Shown: in pieces, positions 44,807 to 52,606 of the stretch
Numbering within the stretch: the stretch's first letter is position 1
Layout: each line of letters starts with the position of its first letter
Source: an uncultured Oscillospiraceae bacterium
GTDB lineage: Bacteria > Bacillota > Clostridia > Oscillospirales > Ruminococcaceae
NCBI GenBank assembly: GCA_910589145.1
Contig: CAJUSD010000009.1
Coordinates: 25,649 to 89,648 of the forward strand
Reading direction: 5' to 3'
DNA length: 64,000 bases
The notes under the pieces: model-generated
What the model was told of the DNA's origin: nothing
The model's database searches: none
The model's input: the letters and a program-made list of their open reading frames with translations, nothing else
Position numbers and translations under genes: made by a program

Positions 44807-45397
44807 ATGATACGTATGGCGATCCCTGACGATGGTCCCGCCTTGGCCAAAATATACTGCCCTTATGTTTTAAAAACATCTGTCACCTTTGAATACGAAC
44901 CCCCAAGCGGTGAGGAAATGACCCGGCGTATCGCTCAGTTTTACCCAAAGTTTCCCTACTTGGTCTATGAGGAAAACGGGACTATTTTGGGTTACGCCTA
45001 CGCCCATCCCCAACATGAGCGCGCCGCATACCAGTGGAGTGCAGAACTTTCCGTCTATGTGGAATGGAATTATAGAGGACAAGGAATTGGAAAAGCACTG
45101 TACCAGCCTTTGATCCACCTCCTGGAGCGTCAGGGATATTACAGCCTCTATTCCTGTATCACCCAGCCTAACCCAGTCAGCATGGCAATGCACCAGAAAA
45201 TGGGCTTTTCCGTTGCAGGTATCTTTGACAATGCCGGTTATAAAATGGGGGAATGGCATGGGGTAGGATGGCTGATTAAATTTCTACGGCCTTTTACTGA
45301 TAAAAAGCCAGTTCCTCCTTTACTGGTGACAGATCTTCCGAAGAAGGAAATTGAGAATATTTTAAAAGGAGATGGAACTTTATGTCATTCAAATTAG
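44807..45397 (+). CDS. GNAT acetyltransferase, phosphinothricin acetyltransferase-like
   Basis: Acetyl-CoA dependent N-acetyltransferase of the pat/bar group. The start MIRMAIPDDGPALAKIYCPYV and TSVTFEYEPPSGEEM are typical of that subfamily, as is YAHPQHERAAYQWSAELSVYV. The acetyl-CoA P-loop is RGQGIGKAL near residue 90. It has 196 residues, with a C-terminal extension beyond the GNAT fold. The next GNAT starts inside its last codons. Real substrate unknown (possibly methionine sulfone or another amino acid derivative). Confidence 0.85.
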   Translation: MIRMAIPDDGPALAKIYCPYVLKTSVTFEYEPPSGEEMTRRIAQFYPKFPYLVYEENGTILGYAYAHPQHERAAYQWSAELSVYVEWNYRGQGIGKALYQPLIHLLERQGYYSLYSCITQPNPVSMAMHQKMGFSVAGIFDNAGYKMGEWHGVGWLIKFLRPFTDKKPVPPLLVTDLPKKEIENILKGDGTLCHSN

Positions 45398-45879
45398 TTC
45401 ATCCCTCTATCAACCATAAAAAGCAGTTTGAAGAAATGATGGATGAATGGGAGGCCTTTGGAGGCCGGATCAATCCCGGAGCGATAAGGAGATACAGTCA
45501 TCAGCAGGGGGAGCCGGTGTCATATGAAAAATGGCTTTCCTGGGTTGAAAATGATAAAAAAATACAGGAACTATTCTTTTTTATGGATGATGAAAAAATT
45601 TTGGGTGCAATCAGTATCCGATTGTATAAAGATATTGGATTGGAGGGTCATTCTGGATATGGAATCCGTCCTTCTGAAAGAGAGAAAGGTTATGCTGTAC
45701 AAATGCTGTCTATAGCTCTGCCCTTTATGAGAAATTACGGTTTCTGTCCAATTATTATAACCTGCGATAAAAATAATATTGGCTCTGCTAAAACAATTCT
45801 TCATAATGGAGGGGTTTTAAAAGGGGAAGAAATAGACGTTGAGACAGGTGAAACAGTTCAGATTTACCACCTTCTATAA
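45382..45879 (+). CDS. GNAT-family acetyltransferase
   Basis: The 165 residues are of the COG3981-like predicted acetyltransferase type: FEEMMDEWEAFGGRINPGAI near the start, GAISIRLYKD strand, and the CoA-binding region GYGIRPSEREKGYAVQML near residue 95, followed by ITCDKNNIGSAKTI. The ATG lies 16 bases inside the upstream gene and has AAGGAG, so the two are translationally coupled. Confidence 0.82.
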   Translation: MSFKLVHPSINHKKQFEEMMDEWEAFGGRINPGAIRRYSHQQGEPVSYEKWLSWVENDKKIQELFFFMDDEKILGAISIRLYKDIGLEGHSGYGIRPSEREKGYAVQMLSIALPFMRNYGFCPIIITCDKNNIGSAKTILHNGGVLKGEEIDVETGETVQIYHLL

Positions 45880-46014
45880 GGGAGCCAGAAATTATTTCCC
45901 CTTTTTTCTTTAATGTTTTATGAATTTTTTTCCTAAGATTGTTTCATAAGCTGGAATATGATATACTTGGGAAAAGGGATTGTTTAGATTGAGCTTAACG
46001 GGGTATGAAATAGA

Positions 46015-46428
46015 ATGTGGGTTATTTATGCAGTTTTATCGGCTGTTTTTGCCGCATTGACTTCTATTTTAGCGAAAATTGGGATTGGCCAAATTAATTC
46101 TAACCTAGCTACTGCCATTCGTACCATTGTTGTGCTGGTATTGGCATGGGGAATGGTTTTTCTTACTGGAGCACAAAGGGGGCTTCACGATATCAGTCGA
46201 AGAAGCCTTTTATTTTTGATCTTGTCGGGGTTAGCAACAGGCTTGTCCTGGCTCTGTTATTACAAGGCCCTCCAAATTGGCGAAGTCTCCAAAGTAGCAC
46301 CTATTGATAAATTCAGCATAGTTTTAACTTTGATATTGGCTTTTGTGATTTTAAAAGAACCCCTTACTCCAAAGGCTGTAATCGGTGGTCTGCTGATTAC
46401 AGCAGGGACATTTGCACTAATCCTGTAA
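46015..46428 (+). CDS. Half-size EamA-family transporter
   Basis: Membrane protein with a single EamA (drug/metabolite transporter) domain: 137 residues, four to five membrane segments, ending PIDKFSIVLTLILAFVILKE and PLTPKAVIGGLLITAGTFAL. Most DMT-family exporters have two such domains; half-size members act as dimers, as in EmrE-type proteins. No frameshift or second half is seen. The SD is weak. It is followed closely by a GNAT gene, 21 bases apart. Confidence 0.85.
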   Translation: MWVIYAVLSAVFAALTSILAKIGIGQINSNLATAIRTIVVLVLAWGMVFLTGAQRGLHDISRRSLLFLILSGLATGLSWLCYYKALQIGEVSKVAPIDKFSIVLTLILAFVILKEPLTPKAVIGGLLITAGTFALIL

Positions 46429-46449
46429 CAATACCACGGGAGGTATTTC

Positions 46450-47319
46450 ATGGTTATAAAAAGTTTCCATAATATCGACGAATCTCAGGAAGAACAAATA
46501 CGAGAGCTGGAGGAAATCTGCAATCTGGCTGAAAAACCTTTCCTGCAAAGTTATGTTTATCTGGATTCTAAGGCAAACGCCGAACCAGATCGGGATTGTT
46601 TTTATCTGCTTTATGAGGACAACGAACTGGTAGGATTCCTTTCAATATTTGCCCCTGGAGAAGAAGGGGAGATAACTGCCTTTATTCATCCTACATATCG
46701 CAGAAAAGGATTTTTTACTGCTCTGCTAAAAAGAGTAACCTTTGACTGGGATGATCTAAAGTCATTCTCTCTTGTAACGCAGCCTGCCTCCACCAGCGTT
46801 CCCGCTGTGGTCAAAAAATTGAAGGCGGACTATCTTTTTTCCGAATACATGATGACTTTTCATGGAAAAACGTTTCCAAGGATGAAAAACAAAAAGGGAT
46901 TTCAGCCTGTCACTTTGATAAAAGCCAAGGACGCTGACGCTGAAAAGGCTGTACCATTGCTGGCATCCTTATTTCATATGGAACTGGAGGATGCAGAAGG
47001 TTGGTTTTTCCGCCTATGCGAATCCCCAGATACAACAGTTTATTTTGCCAAGGCTGGAAATGCTGTTGTAGGGACAGGATGCTTTACCATTGAGGAAGAA
47101 AGGATGACTTTATTCGCAATTGGTGTAAAGAAAGCTCTGCGGGGAAGGGGATATGGACAGGACATTCTCCATCAATTAATAGAGCAATGGGAACAGGCAT
47201 ATCATTCTACAGATCTTTCCGCTGAGCTGGACAGTGAACATCCAGAAGCAGTTTCACTTTTCAAAAAGTATGGATTTGAAACAGAAATTCAGTTTGATTA
47301 CTTCCGACTGCCAAAGTAA
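46450..47319 (+). CDS. GNAT acetyltransferase with two GNAT domains
   Basis: 289 residues with two GNAT folds in tandem. The first carries YEDNELVGFLSIF and FIHPTYRRKGFFTALL near residues 55-95. The second carries VVGTGCFTIEEE and IGVKKALRGRGYGQDILHQL near residues 215-245. Only the second P-loop (RGRGYGQ) looks fully intact. ATG follows GGGAGG. Third GNAT in 2.6 kb; the three are diverged and not recent duplicates. Confidence 0.85.
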   Translation: MVIKSFHNIDESQEEQIRELEEICNLAEKPFLQSYVYLDSKANAEPDRDCFYLLYEDNELVGFLSIFAPGEEGEITAFIHPTYRRKGFFTALLKRVTFDWDDLKSFSLVTQPASTSVPAVVKKLKADYLFSEYMMTFHGKTFPRMKNKKGFQPVTLIKAKDADAEKAVPLLASLFHMELEDAEGWFFRLCESPDTTVYFAKAGNAVVGTGCFTIEEERMTLFAIGVKKALRGRGYGQDILHQLIEQWEQAYHSTDLSAELDSEHPEAVSLFKKYGFETEIQFDYFRLPK

Positions 47320-47358
47320 AATATTCATACAAAATTTAAGTTGAAAGAGGTGCATTTT

Positions 47359-48390
47359 ATGAAAACAAGTTTAAAACGCTTTACCGCTTTTGCTCTAATG
47401 GTAGTAGTTATGCTTTCATCTGTATTATCGGTTTCCGCTTCAGAAAACCTGTTTGTTTCCGGGAGGGACTATGTTATTGTTGGCAAAGGGGCAGAAGGGC
47501 AGTCTATTGTTATGGATTTAAATGGGAAATCAGAAGTGAAAGCAACCTATTACCCTGTTACCTCTGTAAAAATGTCGAAGCCTGATTATATGGTGGAAGT
47601 AGAGGATGTTCCTAAAACCAAAAATCTGGAAGTCAAAGTGGTATACAGCGCTAATCTTGAAATGTACGGGATTCAAATTACGGCAAAGGACCTTTTGGAC
47701 TCCAGCTTTACCATTAAATATTTAAAAAAAATAGGTGCAAATTATCAGGCAGTAGCATTAAATAATGTAAATCTAATGGTGATTGACGGAGACGATCACC
47801 TTCCCAATCCAGACATTGACGACAACGATGATGACGATGAAAGTGATGGTGTCTATCGTGCTTATCGGGCACAGGCCAGCACTACTAACGTTTTAGAGGG
47901 GCTGAAGGCTTGTGCAGATGGACAGGCGCTTGTAGTGGATGTTTCAGCGGATGACCGCGTTTCTAATTCATGGATGAAGACATTAAAGAATTATCCAAGC
48001 AAGTCTTTGATTTTTTCTGGTGATTCTTATTCCTGGACAATCAAAGGTTCAGATGTGAAATCCATTAGTTCCTATTTAAGCCATTATGTCGGTGTATCTC
48101 GAGTTGCACCAAATCAAGAGGAAATTGAAAATGCCTGTGGTATTAAAAATGTTCCTGCTATCGTTATAAACGGTATGGCTAAGTTTCCTGCAACAGAATC
48201 TCAGCTTAGGATACAGCTTATGGGGCAAAGCTTTAAAGAAGCTACCATAAATGTTTACCGGTATGAAAACGGCAGGGTTGTTACTGTTGCGGAGGATTTG
48301 CAGACAGATGGAGACGGATTTGTCAGCTTCCCTGTTACAAAACCTGGAACATATTTTGCCAGCCATTATAAAAGTTCAAAAGCTGTATAG
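47359..48390 (+). CDS. Secreted protein with Asp-rich linker, unknown function
   Basis: Predicted exported protein of 343 residues. Signal peptide: KTSLKRF basic start, a hydrophobic stretch to about residue 25, and likely cleavage after VSASA-like VSA-SE. The N-terminal domain is beta-rich. A short acidic linker (DIDDNDDDDESD) at about 150 divides it from a C-terminal half with no known motif, ending in a beta-sandwich-like TDGDGFVSFPVTKPGTYF. No LPXTG or membrane anchor, so it is probably released. ATG 47359 follows GAAAGAGGTG; the 47341 frame start has none. Confidence 0.7.
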   Translation: MKTSLKRFTAFALMVVVMLSSVLSVSASENLFVSGRDYVIVGKGAEGQSIVMDLNGKSEVKATYYPVTSVKMSKPDYMVEVEDVPKTKNLEVKVVYSANLEMYGIQITAKDLLDSSFTIKYLKKIGANYQAVALNNVNLMVIDGDDHLPNPDIDDNDDDDESDGVYRAYRAQASTTNVLEGLKACADGQALVVDVSADDRVSNSWMKTLKNYPSKSLIFSGDSYSWTIKGSDVKSISSYLSHYVGVSRVAPNQEEIENACGIKNVPAIVINGMAKFPATESQLRIQLMGQSFKEATINVYRYENGRVVTVAEDLQTDGDGFVSFPVTKPGTYFASHYKSSKAV

Positions 48391-48403
48391 TGATTAAAAA
48401 AAG

Positions 48404-48450
48404 AAAAGCCATCTGCGAAGTCCTTCAGGGGATTTCACAGATGGCTTTTT
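48404..48450 (+). terminator. Terminator of the secreted-protein gene
   Basis: AAAAGCCATCTG / CAGATGGCTTTTT, with further CGAA/TTCA pairing and a 12-14-base loop, followed by a T-run. Confidence 0.88.
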
Positions 48451-48661
48451 AGCAATCTGAGTTTATTGAATAAGCTGATTTTCAGGTACAGACTCAGACG
48501 AATACCACCAAAGTCGGATGCTCCTGTAACTATATATCTGCTAATACTACATTTTTTACATTCAGTGCATGTTTTTTTCTTAAAAACCCTTGTATAATTT
48601 CATTAGGTATGGCAATATGATAAAATATAAACCAACATTAAAAAACGAGGGGTAGAATAAT

Positions 48662-50542
48662 ATGTCCGCTACCATATTTGACAGTAGAAACACAGATTAC
48701 CGTTTCCCTTTTGGGGCTGTTGCGTCAGGAACCGAGATCCATTTAACGATACGACTTTCCAAAACAGTATCCCATGAATCCCCGCAGCTTTTTGTTTTTC
48801 TTGCAGACCAGTGGGATACTCCTAAAGTATATCCTATGGAGATGTCACAGTGTGATTCCTCCAGCAACCTTTATTCCATCGTTTATAAGACTGAAGAGCC
48901 TGGATTATATTTTTATTGTTTTCATGTGATGGAGAACGGAAAGGAAACATACATCTGCAAAAATCGAACTGGGCGCGGCGTATTTATGCCAAGCCGGGGG
49001 GACTTGTGGCAGTTGACAGTTTATGCAAGGGATTACCAGACACCAGATTTTTTAAAGGGCGGAGTAATTTATCAAATATTTCCAGACCGCTTTTATAATA
49101 GCGGAATAGAAAAGAAAGATGTGCCTTCTGACAGAAAGATAATTCCATGGGGTTCCGTTCCACAATATTTACCAGATGAAAACGGAGAGGTAACCAACTC
49201 AGATTATGCTGGCGGGGATTTAAAAGGGATAGAGGAAAAACTGCCTTATCTGGAGTCCCTGGGTGTAACGGCGATTTATTTGAATCCTATTTTCGAGGCG
49301 CATTCCAATCACCGCTATAATACAGCGGATTACCTGCGCATTGATCCGCTCTTAGGGAGCGAGGAGGATTTTCAGTCCCTTTGTAAAGCAGCAAAGGAAA
49401 GGGGAATCTCAATTTTCATTGATGGTGTTTTCAGCCATACAGGCAGTGACAGCATTTATTTTAACCAGAAGGGGCGTTATAAGGGCAAAGGCGCAAGCCA
49501 GTCTCAGGAAAGCCCTTACTACAAGTGGTATACCTTCCAGAGTTTTCCTGACACGTATACAAGCTGGTGGGGATTTAAAACCCTGCCTGAAGTAAAAGAG
49601 GAAGATGAAAATTATCTGGAATTTATCTGTGGAAAGGGTGGCGTTGCGGAAAAATGGATTTCTTTAGGAGCATCCGGTTTCCGGCTGGACGTTGCCGACG
49701 AACTCCCCGACCTTTTTCTGGATCGTTTCCGCGAGGCAGTGAAAAAAACAAATCCACATGCCCTTATCTTAGGAGAAGTCTGGGAGGATGCCTCTAATAA
49801 AACCAGCTATGGTGCCCGACGGCGTTATTTCCTTGGGAAACAATTGGACAGCGTTATGAATTATCCCTTTAAGGATGCTATCCTTCAATATGTTGGAAAT
49901 GGAGGCGGAGACGCTTTCTATAACCGTATTATGTCTATTTTGGAGAATTATCCAAAGCCTGTTCTTAATATTTTAATGAATTCGCTTTCTACCCATGATA
50001 CCGAACGGGCAATTACGGCCCTTGGTGGGGAACCTTCTATTGGGCATGACCGCCTTTGGCAGGCAGAGCGGCAGGAACTTGCACCACATCAATATGCTGC
50101 AGGGAAAGCAAAATTCCTTTTGTGCTGTGTACTGCAATTTACCATGGTGGGGACTCCCTGCATATACTATGGCGATGAAATCGGCATGGTGGGATATATG
50201 GATCCCTTTAACCGCTGGTGTTTTCAATGGGAGAAAAGGGATGAAGATATTTTCCAGCATGTAAAGGCTTTAGGAGAAATGAGAAAAGAATACTGGGAAC
50301 TTTTTGCGGAAGCGGAGTTTTTACCTGTTAGCTTTACTGATTCGATCTGCTGCTATTTGAGGGTAAAGGGTAAGGAGGCTGTTTTTGTGGCAGTGAACCG
50401 GTCCTCAGCAACTTGTCAGCTTCCAAAACTGGCAGAGTTCCAAAAGACAGAAACAATTTTGGGAAGGACTACAGAGAATCATTCGCTTATGCCAATGGGA
50501 TTCATTGTTTTAAAGGGCAGGTGGGAGAAAAAAGAAAGATAA
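48662..50542 (+). CDS. GH13 alpha-glucan hydrolase (neopullulanase/cyclomaltodextrinase-like)
   Basis: Cytoplasmic glycoside hydrolase of 626 residues, acting on maltodextrins or related alpha-glucans. An N-terminal beta-sandwich (about 1-130) precedes the TIM barrel (KGGVIYQIFPDRFYNSG). Catalytic residues are visible: nucleophile Asp in GFRLDVADELP near residue 343, acid Glu in LGEVWEDAS near 370 and the transition-state Asp in STHDTERA near 445. LNPIFEAHSNHRYNTADYL is the region-V/I signature of the neopullulanase subfamily. No signal peptide. SD GAGGGG about 10 bases upstream. Exact substrate cannot be fixed. Confidence 0.9.
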   Translation: MSATIFDSRNTDYRFPFGAVASGTEIHLTIRLSKTVSHESPQLFVFLADQWDTPKVYPMEMSQCDSSSNLYSIVYKTEEPGLYFYCFHVMENGKETYICKNRTGRGVFMPSRGDLWQLTVYARDYQTPDFLKGGVIYQIFPDRFYNSGIEKKDVPSDRKIIPWGSVPQYLPDENGEVTNSDYAGGDLKGIEEKLPYLESLGVTAIYLNPIFEAHSNHRYNTADYLRIDPLLGSEEDFQSLCKAAKERGISIFIDGVFSHTGSDSIYFNQKGRYKGKGASQSQESPYYKWYTFQSFPDTYTSWWGFKTLPEVKEEDENYLEFICGKGGVAEKWISLGASGFRLDVADELPDLFLDRFREAVKKTNPHALILGEVWEDASNKTSYGARRRYFLGKQLDSVMNYPFKDAILQYVGNGGGDAFYNRIMSILENYPKPVLNILMNSLSTHDTERAITALGGEPSIGHDRLWQAERQELAPHQYAAGKAKFLLCCVLQFTMVGTPCIYYGDEIGMVGYMDPFNRWCFQWEKRDEDIFQHVKALGEMRKEYWELFAEAEFLPVSFTDSICCYLRVKGKEAVFVAVNRSSATCQLPKLAEFQKTETILGRTTENHSLMPMGFIVLKGRWEKKER

Positions 50543-50684
50543 CAGATTAAGAAAAAAATAGCACGGAGAGAGCCATACCCCTTAAAAACTTTTTTGTCAA
50601 ACTTGTGTTAAGGTAAGAGATAAATACCTTTCCTTTTGGTATGTGGCAGCTTGTACAAGGATAAAAGCATATTTCCATAATTAC

Positions 50685-50713
50685 TTGCACAGGAAAGGGA
50701 AGTATGTTAAACT
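50685..50713 (+). promoter_or_regulatory. Promoter of the SDR gene
   Basis: TTGCAC (50685-50690), 17-base spacer, TAAACT (50708-50713). Confidence 0.75.
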
Positions 50714-50762
50714 ATAAACAATACAAACGCTATACCCAAAAAGAAAGGGAGAGTGAACTTTA

Positions 50763-51512
50763 ATGGAACTATTAAAAGGCAAAACTGCTGTTGTTACTGG
50801 TGGAACAAGAGGGATTGGTTTGGCAGTGGTAAAGAAATTTCTTGAAAATGGAGCGAAAGTAGCGCTTCTGGGTTCCCGCCAGGAAACTGTTGATAAGGCA
50901 ATGGCGGCTTTAAAAGAGGAAAATCCTAATTACCCTGTTATTGGCATGTGTCCGTCCCTAAGCAATCCCGAACAAATTCATGAAACATTCCAGAAAGTAA
51001 AGGAAGCCTTTGGCTCCCTGGATATTTTGGTAAACAATGCCGGGGTGTCTGCCCGTGAGCCCTTATATGACTACAAGCCAGAGGACTTCAATAGAGTGAT
51101 GGATATCAATGTGACCTCTGTCTTTGTATGTGCAAGGGAAGCTGCCAGGATTATGAAAGAACAGGGCGGCGGTGTTATCCTGAACACCAGTTCCATGGTC
51201 AGCCTGTATGCCCAGGCATCCGGCTGCGCCTATCCTACCTCCAAGTTTGCTGTTAATGGCTTTACCAAATCTCTGGCCAGGGAGTTGGGCAAAGACCATA
51301 TTCGGGTCAATGCAGTTGCCCCAGGTGTAACCCGCACTGATATGGTGGCAGCGTTACCAGAAGATATGGTCAAGCGGATCACTGCACCCATCCCTCTGGG
51401 GCGAATGGGCGAGCCAGAGGAAGTTGCAGATGCATTCCTATTCCTTGCCAGCGATATGGCCAGCTATATTACTGGGGAAATCCTATCGGTTGATGGGGCG
51501 GCTATGACCTGA
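50763..51512 (+). CDS. Short-chain dehydrogenase/reductase (FabG/BaiA-like)
   Basis: NAD(P)-dependent oxidoreductase of the classical SDR type, 249 residues. Cofactor loop TGGTRGIGLA near residue 12, NNAG near 89, catalytic Ser in NTSSMVSLYAQ and Tyr-Lys in YPTSK near 157, and the closing ITGEILSVDGA. The Ser-Arg after the second strand (LLGSRQETVDKA) favours NADP(H). The pattern is close both to beta-ketoacyl-ACP reductase and to 3-alpha-hydroxysteroid dehydrogenases of gut clostridia (BaiA type); sequence alone does not decide. It stands alone, away from other fatty-acid genes, with its own promoter and terminator. Confidence 0.85.
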   Translation: MELLKGKTAVVTGGTRGIGLAVVKKFLENGAKVALLGSRQETVDKAMAALKEENPNYPVIGMCPSLSNPEQIHETFQKVKEAFGSLDILVNNAGVSAREPLYDYKPEDFNRVMDINVTSVFVCAREAARIMKEQGGGVILNTSSMVSLYAQASGCAYPTSKFAVNGFTKSLARELGKDHIRVNAVAPGVTRTDMVAALPEDMVKRITAPIPLGRMGEPEEVADAFLFLASDMASYITGEILSVDGAAMT

Positions 51513-51542
51513 TCGATTACTTTTTATATTCCTAAAATGTCC

Positions 51543-51574
51543 AAAGGGCTGTACTGATTTCAGTACAGCCCTTT
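51543..51574. terminator. Bidirectional terminator
   Basis: Perfect stem AAAGGGCTGTACTG / CAGTACAGCCCTTT with a 4-base loop, between convergent SDR and ribU genes. Confidence 0.88.
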
Positions 51575-51597
51575 ATGCTTTTCGGCCAGATTTTAAT

Positions 51598-52230
51598 CTA
51601 TTTTTTGAGAAGCGGAGAAATATATTTGTAAATAAGCAGTGTTATGATTGATACCAGTACACCTTTGAGAAGATTAAAAGGAACAACAGCAAACATAACC
51701 AAAGTTTTCAGGTCAGTAATAGAAGCATTAACTTTGGTGCCCATTCCTACGAAAACGCTTAAATCCATCTTCATAAAATAGGAGTAGGCAGGGAGCAGTA
51801 CAAAATAGTTGAGTAACGAGCCCACGATTGTAAGAAGCACTGTTCCAAGAGCCAATCCAACAACAGCGGTTTTTTTGGATTTATGCTTTTTATAAAGGAA
51901 AGAAGCGGGAATGGAAAGCGCACAGCCCATACAGAAATTTGCAAACTCTCCAACCCCTGCGGTTGTGGTACCTCCAATTAGTATATTAAGGATATTTTTC
52001 AGTGCTTCAATAATAAGGGCGGCTATTGGCCCCATAGCAAAGCCTCCCACTAAAACGGGAATCTCGCTTAAATCCAGCTTATAAAAACTGGGTGCAAAGG
52101 GGAGCGGGAATGTAAAGAACATAACCACAACGGAGACTGCACTTAAAATTGCAATTTTAACTAGAGTGTTAACGCTTATACGCTTTGAGGGAAATTTTTC
52201 CTGGCCTTGAACCTGTGTTGTGTTTTCCAT
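51598..52230 (-). CDS. ribU: Riboflavin ECF transporter S component RibU
   Basis: Substrate-binding membrane subunit of an energy-coupling-factor transporter, taking up riboflavin with a shared EcfAA'T module. The 210 residues form about six membrane segments. LVKIAILSAVSVVVMFFTFP at the start and FYKLDLSEIPVLVGGFAMGP near residue 50 are the RibU signature, and GEFANFCMGCALSIPASFLY follows. Function is strongly supported by the FMN riboswitch immediately upstream. ATG at 52230 follows AAAGGAGG. Confidence 0.95.
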   Translation of the reverse strand: MENTTQVQGQEKFPSKRISVNTLVKIAILSAVSVVVMFFTFPLPFAPSFYKLDLSEIPVLVGGFAMGPIAALIIEALKNILNILIGGTTTAGVGEFANFCMGCALSIPASFLYKKHKSKKTAVVGLALGTVLLTIVGSLLNYFVLLPAYSYFMKMDLSVFVGMGTKVNASITDLKTLVMFAVVPFNLLKGVLVSIITLLIYKYISPLLKK

Positions 52231-52284
52231 AAACGATTCCTCCTTTTTCTGTGCAAGGAGTCTGCCAGGTTTTCTAAACCCTGC

Positions 52285-52318
52285 AAAAAAGCCCGCTGGC
52301 GTTCTGCCAACGGGCTTT
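52285..52318 (-). terminator. Riboswitch expression-platform terminator
   Basis: Minus strand AAGCCCGTTGGC, a short loop, GCCAGCGGGCTT then TTTTTT, between the FMN aptamer and ribU. It gives OFF control when FMN is bound. Confidence 0.85.
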
Positions 52319-52385
52319 GAATGTTAAAGGAACACTTATTCATTTCCGCCGCATAGAAACAAAGGCTGAAAAAATAAGCTTTAAC

Positions 52386-52502
52386 ATCCGTTTCTTTCAT
52401 CCGGCCTTTAACCGTTGGTTTTGGAATTGCACCAAATCATACCCCGAAGGGCTCGCGGACTTTACCGCCAGTGGAGAATTTCACTCCGCCCTGAAACAGA
52501 CT
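52386..52502 (-). promoter_or_regulatory. FMN riboswitch (RFN element)
   Basis: The minus-strand RNA contains the conserved aptamer blocks in order: GGGCGGAGTGAAATTC, GGCGGTAAAGTCCGCGAGCC, then GATTTGGTGCAATTCCAAAA, CCAACGGTTAAAGGCCGGAT and GAAAGAAAC. It is followed by a terminator and then ribU. Confidence 0.96.
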
Positions 52503-52512
52503 CTGCATAATT

Positions 52513-52541
52513 ATAATATGCCCTGAAGATGAATTTGTCAA
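52513..52541 (-). promoter_or_regulatory. Promoter of the FMN riboswitch-ribU unit
   Basis: Minus strand TTGACA (52536-52541), 17-base spacer, TATTAT (52513-52518). Confidence 0.8.
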
Positions 52542-52606
52542 GGAGGATTTGGATTTTTATTTTTGGAAAAAACCAATTAACCTTTTTGACAATAAACTAA
52601 AAACAA

